DNA of 64,000 bases from Planctomycetota bacterium (GCA_963204915.1 CAUJHS010000061.1:265310-329309), one strand, 5' to 3'; shown: positions 38,890 to 47,427, counted from the stretch's first letter. The notes: generated by a model from the letters alone, not told the origin. Made by a program: numbers and translations.

Positions 38890-39072
38890 CCGTTGTTCTT
38901 CCGGTGATTGGTTGGGTATCGCGGAGTAGATGACCGAGGCAAGCCGAGCCCGCGAACCGTGCTTTCGGATGCCTTCCACTTGGGCGCCCGACCGCCTGAA
39001 CCGCTCAGACCGGGGGACCCGCTGTAAAAACATGCAAGAAACGGCCGGCAACCGTCCGGAGAATTCCGAAAA

Positions 39073-39150
39073 TTATTTTCCGTCCAGATTGGACCGGTGG
39101 CTGGAGAACCACGTCCGGGCGAACTGCCAGGTTTCGTAGGCTGTGCTGCG
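39073..39150 (-). pseudogene. ECF sigma factor C-terminal fragment
   Basis: The last residues STAYETWQFARTWFSSHRSN then LDGK and a stop match the end of the intact ECF gene at 41038 (STAYETWQFARAWFSAHRSD, LDGK). Similarity breaks at about 39150. The region from here through 38890 is colinear with 40849-41115, so the fragment marks the edge of a tandem duplication. Confidence 0.85.
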
Positions 39151-39215
39151 CCAGGCGCGACTGCTGGCTTGCCAACAGTTTTGCTCACGATGGCACATGA
39201 CTTCGCGGCGTCAAA

Positions 39216-39240
39216 GCACTGCTAGGCAAGCTAGCAGTGC
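39216..39240. repeat. REP-like palindrome at the duplication junction
   Basis: GCACTGCTAG (39216-39225) and CTAGCAGTGC (39231-39240) form a perfect 10-bp stem with a GCAAG loop. It lies between the kinase-start fragment and the ECF-end fragment, exactly at the junction of the duplicated units. Confidence 0.6.
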
Positions 39241-39250
39241 CACCCGCCCG

Positions 39251-39299
39251 TCGTGAAAATCTGCCTGGCGGATTGCTTTGTCGAGTGAACGGGTGACAT
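39251..39299 (-). pseudogene. Kinase N-terminal fragment
   Basis: From the ATG at 39299 the frame reads MSPVHSTKQSARQIFT, matching the start of the intact kinase (MSPVHSTKQSARPIFT at 37437) at protein and DNA level, and then diverges. It is the left-over 5' end of a duplicated kinase gene. Confidence 0.85.
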
Positions 39300-39702
39300 C
39301 GACGACTCCATCAGGGAAAAAGGAGAACACGACTGACAGGGGGCCGTTGCGGGATTGCGTCGGCAACGCGGAGAATCGTCGAAGGCGATGCTTTCGCCGC
39401 AGCAACTTCGGCCGTCCTCCGATTCGGCCAGCCATTTAACGTGACTCAACGCATGTTCTCCACGCGAGTGAAGATTGAGGATTCTCCCCGCCGGACACCG
39501 TGACTGTATCGCGAAGCAGAATCACGATGCAGAACTTTGCCGACACTCGACAAGCAAAATGCTCACAGAAGCTGATGGGAATATGCCACCTTGCCGGAGA
39601 CTTCCCATGTTGACTTGGAATCCTTATGCTAGGCCGCTGATTTCATCATGCGGAGCCCCAAAAATGAGAGAGTCAGGAGACGGTTCTGCGGCACACTCGA
39701 CA
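39300..39702. other. Intergenic region downstream of secreted paralogue 1
   Basis: No gene is supported. Its left end adjoins the kinase-start fragment; the rest shows no repeat or hairpin that I can support. Confidence 0.4.
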
Positions 39703-40848
39703 TTACGGTACCGAGACCGGAGTTAGCGTTACGCCCACGCCTCCGTGCTGACCAGCCAGCCTCGGAAAGTTGGTCACAGAATCGCGATCATTCATACAGT
39801 ATATGTACATGGCTGGCCCAGTTCGCACGATGACGCTGTCGGGGTCGGCGGGATCCAGCATGTCCAGGATATTCAATGCCCCCAAAGTTCGATGATAAAG
39901 CGTGTACACTGTAATGAAATCGAGCGATTCATTAACATCGTTGGCGGTATACGATCCAACGTTATGGGTTTCCAGGGATGCCGAATAGAGGAAGGGCATC
40001 TCACTGAATTTATTCCCTCTGAGTGAGACTATCGCTCGACCGCAGAAATTCCCTCTATGGTTGATTGCAGCAATATTCAGGCCTGTAAAGAACTCGGTTC
40101 CTCCGCTCCAGGACATTCGAAATCCATCCCAGTCGCCAACCCGGCCAACCACCTGTCGAAGATTGTTGATCTTCGGCCTGGAACTTCCAGACGCTGAAAT
40201 TCCAAGATCATAAGGCTCGATGATTCCCGCGGCGGGCTCAAAATTGTAGATATAATATCCCCATGATCCATCAGCATTTTGATACGTCGCAATGAGATCA
40301 CCCCAGTCATTGATCCCGCCTGCAATGGAATACGTTGTGAACGTTCCATCAGGAACCGCGTAGAGCTGGGGAGGATTCTGAGCCAGGTCGATCATGACCG
40401 CCTGCAGTAGCGTCGGCGAGCCTAAGGTTGATGTGGCGGGCGCGATGTATCCCGCGATTTGGCCGACTTCGTTGATTGCCGTCGCGTTCCGAATCTCCCA
40501 GCCTCCCGGGATCCCGGCAACTATTAAATTGAGATCAACACGGTACGCCGGATCCACGTCCGGGTCGTACAGGTAGGCTCTAAGAGTGTCGGAACGGCCA
40601 TCCCCATCCCGATCGTACTCAAACGAACCGACCGTTTGTCCAAAACTGTTCGTATCGCTGACTTGCCCAATATAAATGGCCCCTGGAATCGTCCAGAACT
40701 GAACCTGATAGCGAACAGGCGGAAGCGTCGAGCCTCCACCACCTTTTCCCGGCTTTCCCTTGCCTTGGGCCAGCGCCGTGGTTGCCAGCGAGGTACTCAG
40801 CCCCAGCGCGACGATCGTCGTCAGCAGCAGTTTGCAGGTCCGTAACAT
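39703..40848 (-). CDS. Secreted HAF-repeat-like protein, paralogue 1
   Basis: This is a 381-residue protein with a signal peptide almost identical to that of its paralogue (MLRTCKLLLTTIVALG...TTALA) and the same GKGKPGKGGGG linker, YQVQFWTI opening, EYDRDGDGRSD loop and repeats (INEVGQIAGYI, INDWGDLIATY, INHRGNFCGRA). It lies directly downstream of the ECF sigma factor on the same strand, 189 bases away. The pattern of fragments around it shows that it and the 37750 gene arose by tandem duplication of a sigma-end/secreted protein/kinase-start unit. The function is unknown; as the gene between a sigma factor and a membrane kinase it may be the extracellular sensor or the target. Confidence 0.85.
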   Translation of the reverse strand: MLRTCKLLLTTIVALGLSTSLATTALAQGKGKPGKGGGGSTLPPVRYQVQFWTIPGAIYIGQVSDTNSFGQTVGSFEYDRDGDGRSDTLRAYLYDPDVDPAYRVDLNLIVAGIPGGWEIRNATAINEVGQIAGYIAPATSTLGSPTLLQAVMIDLAQNPPQLYAVPDGTFTTYSIAGGINDWGDLIATYQNADGSWGYYIYNFEPAAGIIEPYDLGISASGSSRPKINNLRQVVGRVGDWDGFRMSWSGGTEFFTGLNIAAINHRGNFCGRAIVSLRGNKFSEMPFLYSASLETHNVGSYTANDVNESLDFITVYTLYHRTLGALNILDMLDPADPDSVIVRTGPAMYIYCMNDRDSVTNFPRLAGQHGGVGVTLTPVSVP

Positions 40849-41037
40849 CCGTTGTTCTCCCGGTGATTGGTTCGGTATCGCGGAGTAGATGACCGAGGCA
40901 AGCCGAGCCAGCGACCCGTGTACTCGTATGCCTGCCGCGCAGGCGCCCGACCGCCTGAACCGCTCAGACCGGGGGGACCCGCTGGAAAGACATGCAGAAA
41001 ACGGCCGGGAACCGTCCGAAGAATTCGCAAAAAAAAT

Positions 41038-41598
41038 TTATTTTCCGTCCAGATCGGACCGGTGGGCGGAGAACCACGCCCGGGCGAACTGCCAGGTTTC
41101 GTAGGCCGTACTGCGCGACATCCCGAGAACCTGACCCGCCTCGGTCACCGACAGCCCCGCAAACAGCCGCAGCTTCACCAGCTCCGCCGCCTCCCCGTCT
41201 TCCGCGGCCAGCAGCGTGAGCGACTCGTCCAGATCCAGAATCATGCCGGGGTCCGCTCCGTCCGCAGACGCCCGTTCGTCCATCTCGACGCGCTGCCACG
41301 TCCCGCCCCGCTTCGTCGCCCCTTTACCGTGAGCCCAATTGATTAGGATCTGACGCATCGAATTGGCCGCCGCACCGTAGAAATGGGCGCGACTCTCAAA
41401 GGGCTGGTCCGCGCCAACCAGCCGCATGTAGGCTTCATGCACCAGAGCCGTCGCCTGCAGCGTATGATCAGGCCGCTCAACCGCCATTCTGGCCGCCGCG
41501 AGCTTACGAAGTTCCTCGTACACGAGCGGGAACAACTGTTTCGCCGCGGCAGGGTCACCCGCTTCGATCTGTTTCAGGATCTGCGTCACATCGCTCAT
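41038..41598 (-). CDS. ECF-type RNA polymerase sigma factor
   Basis: This 186-residue protein shows region 2 (about 10-90: QLFPLVYEELRKLAAARMA, ALVHEAYMRLVG, AHFYGAAANSMRQIL) and region 4 (about 125-180: ELVKLRLFAGLSVTEAGQVL, GMSRSTAYETWQFARAW). It belongs to the planctomycete-type ECF group usually linked with serine/threonine kinases, in which phosphorylation replaces an anti-sigma factor. The ATG at 41598 fits the family length; the longer open frame upstream is not protein-like. It probably drives the downstream secreted protein and kinase, although no promoter motif is assigned here. Confidence 0.92.
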   Translation of the reverse strand: MSDVTQILKQIEAGDPAAAKQLFPLVYEELRKLAAARMAVERPDHTLQATALVHEAYMRLVGADQPFESRAHFYGAAANSMRQILINWAHGKGATKRGGTWQRVEMDERASADGADPGMILDLDESLTLLAAEDGEAAELVKLRLFAGLSVTEAGQVLGMSRSTAYETWQFARAWFSAHRSDLDGK

Positions 41599-42009
41599 GC
41601 CGCAGAGCATACGGCGAACGGCGACCCTTGGAAAGAAGCCCGGCGGGCAAGTCGGTTCCTGTCTCCAGCGGGCACGCGAGAAACGACGTGGACTTCCCAT
41701 CGTTGACACAACTCGATGCCTCACAATAAGAAAGCCCTTCGACATACTCGCTGAAGGGCTCATTACGAAAAATAGTCGAGGCGACAAGACGGCCATTGAA
41801 CTTTTGATCGCCGGCGTCCGGGCTGGGAAGCCGGATTGCGGCGGTGGCTGGGCGCCGGAAACAACGTCTCCGAATGAGTTACTATGTCGATCTTGCGGAC
41901 CTGCAAGGACGCTCTTGTCCCCCGCTCGATGCGACCGGAGCAGCCAGAGTACCACAGGTCTGCGGCAAAATTCGGCTTCGCGTTCGCATGGTGTCGACTT
42001 CTTGGGCGG
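41599..42009. other. Intergenic region with degraded recombinase tail
   Basis: The only recognisable content is a recombinase C-terminal remnant: RKPFDILAEGLITKNSRGDK then TAIELLIAGVRAG, read on the plus strand from about 41728 to 41830. It includes the 51-bp repeat copy at 41731-41781. Confidence 0.6.
41731..41781 (+). repeat. Serine recombinase-tail/att repeat, diverged copy
   Basis: These 51 bases align without gaps to the copies at 43993-44043 and 61070-61120, with 39 of 51 identical. The hairpin stem is kept by a compensatory change: AGCCCTTC pairs with GAAGGGCT here, where the other copies have AGCCGTTCG with CGAACGGCT. No recombinase gene precedes it. Confidence 0.75.
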
Positions 42010-43686
42010 TTAGCTTCCCCGCTCAGTAAACGTATGATCAACGCGCGCAAGCACTCGACACTCGATGGCTCGGCCTTGTATTCGACCGGGCGCGAAGCGG
42101 AGCTTTCGGAGCAAGGGGGGGTAGGTATCCCACTCGCCACCGGAGTACACGCCGCTGCCATTCGCTGTCGCGGCTGTCACTTCGCCCGATTCGTCTACAG
42201 TCAGGAAGTAGGCGATGCCGTCGTCGAAGGTATTGCAATCTTCGTAGTCGTCCTGCAAGGCGCCAGCGAGGTTACGCTCATGCACTTCACGCAAGAACTG
42301 GGGCACTTTCAACTGCTTTTGAATCTCTTCCAAATTCAGCGGACGCGGATATTCATCGACACGAATGTGTCGCCAGGCCGTGTAGAGCTTTTCATTGGCT
42401 TCGACGCTGAGCACCACCGTGGGCGCCGGATTATCGAACTTGGGGAACTCCTTTGATTTCCCTGCTTTACCTTTGACGAATTTCGTTATCGAGCGAATTC
42501 GACCATTGTCCCAGTAAGTTGTCGATTCACCATCGGGCTTGCCCTCCACATAGTGAGCAATGCTCCAGAGCACGTCACGATTGTAAGTCGTCACCTTGCC
42601 GTGAGGAATTCCGCCCTTCAACTCCGATTCGCGCGGCCAGCCATTCTCGAAGTAGACATCGTACTCCCAGTCGATGTGGGAGGGGTAATCGCGAAAGATC
42701 CCGTTGCCGTCCTTGACGATTTGCTCGCGTTTCTCATTCCACGCATTGTGAACGATGAGCTTCTCGTCACCAACGTACTCGGCCTGGAGTTCAGGCGTTC
42801 CATCATCGAAAAACTTCAGCCAAGGCCCGCGTTTCTTATCTTTGACCGTGGTGAGCTCCTCCGCCAACTGTCCATTATTGTGGAACAATCGAATCGGTTC
42901 GGCAGCATAGCCGTCCTTGTCTTTGACGTAGCGCTTTTGGAGCGCGCCATTCGGATAAAACCACTCGATGATTCGGTTCTTGCCCTGCTTGGATTCCTTT
43001 CGCTTGACTTGTCCATTCGGCCAAAAGTCCCCCGAGATTTTGCCTGACTTGTAGAACACGCTGTCTCGAACGCTGCCGTCTTCAAAGTACTCACGATAGG
43101 CTCCATGAGGCTTGCCCTTTTTTACCTCCAAGGATTCTTTGATCTGCCCGTTGGGATAACGAATCTCAACGGTTCCGGTGAATTTTGCATCGATGGGTGC
43201 ACCCGATTCGTCCGTCGCCAACTCCGCGATATGGTCCCGAATCCAGGCGTCGAGCGCACGACTGCCGCGAAGCATGATCTTCATAAAGGATCGGTCGAGC
43301 TTATCGAATGCCTCAATGCTACCGAACAGTCCGTCCCACGGATTGCTCACGTTGAACTTGTCCCGGTGCTGTTGATAAACGGCGGCTGCATCGCGAAGGA
43401 CAGTGGCGGCCTTGGACAAGTCGAGCGCATCAAGAAGGGCGGCCAGTTCCCTGACTCCATGATCGCCACGATGGTTGTAGAAGTATTGAGTGAATCCTCC
43501 GTTCGGCACGTTGATCGCCGCTGCGGACCATGCCGAGATTGCTGCGTGATGATCCGTAAGCTCGGCATCGGGAAATTGATCGACATGATCGGCGATCGCC
43601 ATTGCGAGCGATGAAGCCAATTCGTCTTCCCGATAACGAAAGAACTCAACGCGGCTTAACCGGGGTAGCTTTGGCAGTCTCGCCAT
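42010..43686 (-). CDS. DMP19-like / YwqK-type MORN-variant repeat protein with TonB-like C-terminus
   Basis: This is a 558-residue protein. The N-terminal domain (about 1-150) has NVPNGGFTQYFYNHRGDH, typical of the DUF4375/DMP19-like family. The middle (about 170-420) contains repeats of the YwqK/MORN-variant type: YPNGQIKESLEVKKGKPHGA, FYPNGALQKRYV, FHNNGQLAEELT, YWDNGRIRSIT. YwqK-type proteins are annotated as antitoxin or immunity components. The last 100 residues (TAATANGSGVYSGGEW...LRKLRFAPGRIQGRAIECRV) resemble a TonB/TolA C-terminal fold. No signal peptide is seen. I chose ATG 43686 over TTG 43710. It sits alone between two recombinase-tail repeats, so it may be cargo of a lost element. 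Confidence 0.8.
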   Translation of the reverse strand: MARLPKLPRLSRVEFFRYREDELASSLAMAIADHVDQFPDAELTDHHAAISAWSAAAINVPNGGFTQYFYNHRGDHGVRELAALLDALDLSKAATVLRDAAAVYQQHRDKFNVSNPWDGLFGSIEAFDKLDRSFMKIMLRGSRALDAWIRDHIAELATDESGAPIDAKFTGTVEIRYPNGQIKESLEVKKGKPHGAYREYFEDGSVRDSVFYKSGKISGDFWPNGQVKRKESKQGKNRIIEWFYPNGALQKRYVKDKDGYAAEPIRLFHNNGQLAEELTTVKDKKRGPWLKFFDDGTPELQAEYVGDEKLIVHNAWNEKREQIVKDGNGIFRDYPSHIDWEYDVYFENGWPRESELKGGIPHGKVTTYNRDVLWSIAHYVEGKPDGESTTYWDNGRIRSITKFVKGKAGKSKEFPKFDNPAPTVVLSVEANEKLYTAWRHIRVDEYPRPLNLEEIQKQLKVPQFLREVHERNLAGALQDDYEDCNTFDDGIAYFLTVDESGEVTAATANGSGVYSGGEWDTYPPLLRKLRFAPGRIQGRAIECRVLARVDHTFTERGS

Positions 43687-44207
43687 GGAAACACCTGCCA
43701 GGTGGTTCAACGATTCGATCGGCCGGCGGTCATACTAATTTGCCCCATTGTACCTCCAAACCATGTTGTAGGCTCCGGTCCGACGCACAGAAGCGATGCT
43801 GCACGACCGACGTCAACTGCTCCTTTGGACCCGGGAACCGGCGAACCTGGTGCCTGGATTTGAACTCCTGAACCTTATTGTCACAACGAACTTGCGATGG
43901 TTGCCGAACCATTGATCCGATGCCGGTCACCCCTTTCCGGACCCAAGCCAAGTGACTAGAAAATTGGCGCAAGGCACTGGCGGCACACGAGAAAAGCCGT
44001 TCGACGTTTTCGCCGAACGGCTCGATTTGAAGAATAGTCGGGGCAGCTGGCCCTCGTTTGAACGCGTCGTCGCTACCGTCGTGGACGCCGCCTATATGCC
44101 GAACGCCAAAAACATTGGAGCACACCGAGTTATGCGACTATTTGCCACAACGCGCGTAGGCGATGGCTTGAGCTGATATTATCGAGAAAAATAATGGAGA
44201 TAACCCT
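43687..44207. other. Intergenic region with recombinase-tail repeat
   Basis: It contains the 51-bp repeat at 43993-44043, whose reading frame gives EKPFDVFAERLDLKNSRG, and no other recognisable gene. Confidence 0.55.
43993..44043 (+). repeat. 51-bp direct repeat, left copy (candidate attL)
   Basis: These 51 bases are identical to 61070-61120 in the same orientation. The segment contains a 9-bp stem hairpin (AGCCGTTCG/CGAACGGCT) followed by TAGTCGGGG. It ends exactly where similarity to the tRNA-Pro 3' end stops in this copy. Confidence 0.85.
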
Positions 44208-44792
44208 TTGAGCGAGTGCGTCCTACGGATCGTCCTGCTCGTCGCGGTCGTCGTGCAGTCGGGCGTCAGCCTCTTCTTGATCAGGCATTCGCGGGCCGCT
44301 GCGAGCGTGTTTCGCCCCCGTGAAGAGGGCGTCGCGTTCTCGGTGCTGCTTGGCGTGTTTTACCTGGCGTACTGCGGCGGCATCGTCACGTTCCAGGTCG
44401 AGCCGGGATGGATAGAGTGGGGGGCTGTGGTTCATCTCCCGACGTCGTGGCGGTGGATTGGCGTTGCTCCACTGGTTGCAGGCGTGGTGATGACCATTTG
44501 GGGATTCAGGACGCTCGGTCGCCACTTTGCTTTCAGTGTCTCTCCACAGGAGGGAAGCGACTTGGTCCGGAGTGGGCCATACCGCTGGGTGCGGCACCCG
44601 CTTTACACGGCATTCCTCGTTGAAGCGGTGGGAAGCAGCCTGGTGATGGCCAGTTGGTTCGTCGGGCTGATGGCCGTGCTGGCGTGGGGGCTGCTCGCCT
44701 GGCGAACCCGCATTGAGGAAGAGAAGCTGATCGAGCGCTTCGGCGACGCGTATCGGGAACGCAAGAGTATCCGGCTGCGGGTGCCATGTTGA
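44208..44792 (+). CDS. Isoprenylcysteine carboxyl methyltransferase/PEMT-like membrane protein
   Basis: This is a 194-residue protein starting with TTG at 44208, preceded by GGAGATAACC. Four to five membrane segments are evident (IVLLVAVVVQSGVSLFLI, FSVLLGVFYLAYCGGIV, WIGVAPLVAGVVMTIWGF, TAFLVEAVGSSLVMASWFVG). The methyltransferase signature of the ICMT/phospholipid N-methyltransferase family is present: SGPYRWVRHPLYTAFL, then a C-terminal EEEKLIERFGDAYRERK. Such enzymes methylate isoprenoid, lipid or small-molecule acceptors with SAM in the membrane. Its 3' end faces the broken terminase gene, so it appears to have been inserted with the truncation. Substrate unknown. Confidence 0.82.
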   Translation: MSECVLRIVLLVAVVVQSGVSLFLIRHSRAAASVFRPREEGVAFSVLLGVFYLAYCGGIVTFQVEPGWIEWGAVVHLPTSWRWIGVAPLVAGVVMTIWGFRTLGRHFAFSVSPQEGSDLVRSGPYRWVRHPLYTAFLVEAVGSSLVMASWFVGLMAVLAWGLLAWRTRIEEEKLIERFGDAYRERKSIRLRVPC

Positions 44793-45493
44793 TACTCCTG
44801 CCAGGTGCGCCCTTCCTCCGTACTGACCGTGCACTCCATGTAAATTCGCTTGCGTCCGCCATACGCGCGAGTGCGGGCCTCGAGCTGCGTGATCTTGTCG
44901 CTTTCCCGGCTATTCCCGCCTGACTGGTCCATGCCGTCCGTCTCGGTGATCACGACCACCCGGCTGGTGAAACCGGCCCGGCTTTTGTCGCCGCCGCCCC
45001 CGGACATGAACTTGAGCGTGGCGCCGTTGCGGAACTGGAACGACTCCACGCGTCCGCCGCGACTCCCGCCCCCGCGGCTGGGCATCAGGTCGCGATACCG
45101 CGACTGTTCGATCGCCGGCAGCAGGTCCTCGCGCCACTTGTCCGCCGCCATGTCCATGTCGGGCAGGCCGCAGATGACCGTCTCCTCCAGCTCAAATAAG
45201 TGGTAGAGCAAGGGGATGACGAAGCACGACAGGGTCTTGCCCGACTGGGTCGGTCCCGTGGCCACACAGCGCGACCAAAGACCGGAATCGACCGCGTCAA
45301 ACCACAGCCCGGTATACGGCTGCCGATCGCAGCGAAAGCGCCGGCCGGCATAGGGGCCATCGGGAATCACAATCTCCTGCTCGGCGAAGGCGCGCATCGA
45401 GCGCATGCGGCGGGGCCGGGCCTGCCGCAGAAACCACCGCACGTCAGTCGCCGTCGGATGGCCCTTCGCCTTCACCGTGTTCGTCACCGTCAT
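44603..45493 (-). pseudogene. Phage terminase large subunit (GpA-like), C-terminally truncated
   Basis: From the ATG at 45493 the frame carries the start of a GpA-type terminase: RRMRSMRAFAEQEIVIPDGP, GRRFRCDRQPYTGLWFDAVD, the Walker-A-like ATGPTQSGKT, TVICGLPDMDMAADKWRED and the acidic VVVITETDGMD. Similarity ends around GRTWQEYQHGTRSRI (about 44760), after which the frame runs antisense through the methyltransferase gene to a stop at 44603. About half of the ATPase and the whole nuclease domain are missing. It overlaps the upstream gene by 50 bases, as terminase pairs often do. It is non-functional as a packaging motor. Confidence 0.82.
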
Positions 45494-46103
45494 CGCCGCC
45501 CCCCAAAGACCGCTGTAGTTCCCGCTCGGCGTCGTCGAGCGCCTCGAAGTAGATGTCCAAAGCGGCCGAGCCGAACTGCCGGCCCAGCGCATCCCCGGCG
45601 CTGCGCAGAATCGTGGCGACCCGCCCTAGCGCCTCCCGAACCTCATCTCGGGGAATCAGGCTCCCTTCCCGCTCCAGACGATCCAGTCGGGCTAGCATCG
45701 CCCGTTCTTCCCGGTACCGCTCCAGCGCTGGGCTGCCGCCGCCCTGCATCAGCGGATCATCCTCCCGCGCCAGCTTGACCGCGTTCTCGGCCAGGAAGTC
45801 GTGCAGCGCCCGCACTACGGAAGGCAAGCAGATAACAGGTCCGCCGAAAGGGATGCCGTAGCGCTCGGCCTGTTCGTTAAGCACCTTGGTCTGGCGGCCT
45901 GACATCTCCCGCCAATGTTTTTGCGGGATGGCGTTGTAATACTGCCGCCGGAGGCGTTCTTCCTTTTCTTTCTCATGCCGCTTGAGCGCCCGCCGCTCCT
46001 CCTTGGTCAGCTCCTGGCGATCCATCACCTTGCGGTAGGCGCGGGCCACGAGGTCCTGGTCGACCCGGGCGGCGGCGTCCGTGGAAGGGGCGGGGGCGGG
46101 CAT
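45444..46103 (-). CDS. Phage terminase small-subunit-like protein
   Basis: This is a 219-residue, highly charged protein with an N-terminal helical region (KEERRALKRHEKEKEERLRR, about 38-57), the segment PQKHWREMSGRQTKVLNEQA, then YGIPFGGPVICLPSVVRALHDF and a C-terminal LARLDRLEREGSLIPRDEVREALG. The combination of a coiled-coil or HTH-like start with the EGSLIPRDEVREAL block is what I associate with Nu1/terminase-small-like proteins next to GpA-type large subunits. The last 20 residues are acidic. It immediately precedes and overlaps the truncated large subunit gene, which supports the call. Confidence 0.65.
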   Translation of the reverse strand: MPAPAPSTDAAARVDQDLVARAYRKVMDRQELTKEERRALKRHEKEKEERLRRQYYNAIPQKHWREMSGRQTKVLNEQAERYGIPFGGPVICLPSVVRALHDFLAENAVKLAREDDPLMQGGGSPALERYREERAMLARLDRLEREGSLIPRDEVREALGRVATILRSAGDALGRQFGSAALDIYFEALDDAERELQRSLGGGDDGDEHGEGEGPSDGD

Positions 46104-46458
46104 GGTTACTTACTTACCCAGATTGAACGCCTTGTTTGTACAAGAGGCTCGGCGGGGGGAACCGAGGTAGCCACAGGTGGCGGGGAAGTACCTATGCAAT
46201 TTGTTGTGCCATCTGACACGCGCCTGCTGCGTGCCGTCTGACACGCCACCTCGCCGCCCCATCCAATACGCCACGCGACGCTTCCCTATCACCCTACCAC
46301 ATCTCGCATCGTTTAGGACCGCCTAAATACCTCGCGAGAAAAAGCTGAAGAATTATTTCACGATTCTTGCGGACAGCGCTTGATGTTTCTCGGCGTTCAT
46401 GGCTCATGTGTCATTGTACGAACGAGATTCACCAACGCCAAACGCACGGGAGACGAAC
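46104..46458. promoter_or_regulatory. Regulatory region upstream of small cargo genes
   Basis: It contains two direct copies of a GCC(A/G)TCTGACACGC motif (about 46207-46245), a short palindrome TTTAGGACCGCCTAAA near 46313-46328, and at 46380-46408 the box TTGATGTTTC...CATGGCTC, which recurs at 47518 and 48335. The box lies 79 bases before the next start, about the same distance as at 47518. Confidence 0.5.
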
Positions 46459-46707
46459 ATGAGCGCCAAGCGCGAACGAATGAGCGGAGCGATCGATCAA
46501 GAGGCCTTCGAGAAGGTGATTCAAGACAACCTGTCGCCCGCCGGGGTGGCCACGATCATCGCCTTTCTGCAGCCGGCCACGATGTACAAGGCCCCGACGG
46601 AAGAAGCCATGCAGGGATTGCGGGAATTGGAATGGTTCACCAACACGCTGATCGACCTGCTCGGGGTCGAAGAGTACAACCGCCTGCTCAACGAGTTGGG
46701 ATTGTAA
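46459..46707 (+). CDS. Small conserved protein of mobile element
   Basis: This 82-residue, probably all-helical protein (MSAKRERMSGAIDQEAFEKV, ...FLQPATMYKAPTEEAMQGLRE, LIDLLGVEEYNRLLNELGL) has a good GGAGACGAAC site before ATG 46459. It has no Cys, membrane or signal features. It precedes the HARE-HTH gene by 92 bases on the same strand. Function unknown; the shared upstream box suggests co-regulation with 47594-48059. Confidence 0.7.
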   Translation: MSAKRERMSGAIDQEAFEKVIQDNLSPAGVATIIAFLQPATMYKAPTEEAMQGLRELEWFTNTLIDLLGVEEYNRLLNELGL

Positions 46708-46799
46708 GCCGAAACGCCCTGCGGGGCGTCGCTCGGCGGTGGTTCGCCGGGCCTGACGATGGCAGCCAACCATTCCTACCCACGACCGGGAGATCCGCG

Positions 46800-47249
46800 A
46801 TGACCAAGACGAAGTCCACCGCGAAGGCCAAGACCAGCACGACGACCGCCAAGGCGACCAAGAGCGCCAAGACGAAGGCCGCCAAGCCCGCCGAGAAGAA
46901 GACCAAGGCTGCGGAGCGCACCAGCGAGACGCCCGAGGCCCAACCGCAGGTTGACGACGCGGCGAAGGCGAAAGCGCCGCGCACCAAGAAGGCCAACGCC
47001 GGCGCTGAGCCCAAGGTTAAGAAGCTCAGCGCGCTGGATGCGGCGGCCAAGCTGCTGGCGGAAACGGGCGAACCGATGAACTGCAAAGAGCTGATCGACG
47101 CGATCGCGGCCAAAGGCTACTGGACCAGCCCCGGCGGCAAGACCCCGCACGCCACGCTTTACAGCGCCATACTACGGGAGATAAGCGCCAAGGGAAACGA
47201 CGCCCGCTTCGCCAAGACCGAGCGCGGCAAATTCGCCGCCAAGAGCTAA
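46800..47249 (+). CDS. Histone H1-like tail plus HARE-HTH domain protein
   Basis: This is a 149-residue protein. Residues 1-75 are Lys/Ala/Thr-rich and histone-H1-like (KTKSTAKAKTSTTTAKATKS, AKTKAAKPAEKK). Residues about 78-149 form a HARE-HTH winged helix: LSALDAAAKLLAETGEPMNC, KELIDAIAAKGYWTSPGGKT, PHATLYSAILREI and FAKTERGKFAAK. HARE-HTH domains bind DNA and are found with restriction-modification, methyltransferase and chromatin proteins. It is probably a nucleoid-type or regulatory DNA-binding protein of the element. A strong hairpin terminator follows at 47271-47300. Confidence 0.85.
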   Translation: MTKTKSTAKAKTSTTTAKATKSAKTKAAKPAEKKTKAAERTSETPEAQPQVDDAAKAKAPRTKKANAGAEPKVKKLSALDAAAKLLAETGEPMNCKELIDAIAAKGYWTSPGGKTPHATLYSAILREISAKGNDARFAKTERGKFAAKS

Positions 47250-47270
47250 CGCCCGCGACGCGCCTCGCCC

Positions 47271-47300
47271 AACGCCCCACGTTCGCCACGTCGGGGCGTT
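47271..47300 (+). terminator. Rho-independent terminator
   Basis: AACGCCCC-ACGT and ACGT-CGGGGCGTT pair around a short loop and are followed by TTCTCG. It is nearly identical to the terminator at 48089-48118. Confidence 0.75.
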
Positions 47301-47348
47301 TTCTCGTTGGTCGCCATTCTGGCCAACCTCGGCGGAAGAACGCGACAC

Positions 47349-47427
47349 GGCGCCAACGTGGCGCCCTCGTGCGGGAACGGTGACAACTGGCGAAGCTCGT
47401 TGCGCTGATGATTCACCTTGGTGAATC
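47349..47427. promoter_or_regulatory. Palindromic operators, copy 1
   Basis: GGCGCCAACGTGGCGCC (47349-47365) is a 7-bp inverted repeat. GATTCACCTTGGTGAATC (47410-47427) is an 8-bp palindrome with a 2-base centre. Both recur at 48167-48244. A box TTGATGTTTC...CATGGCTC follows at 47518, 76 bases before the next gene. Confidence 0.55.
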
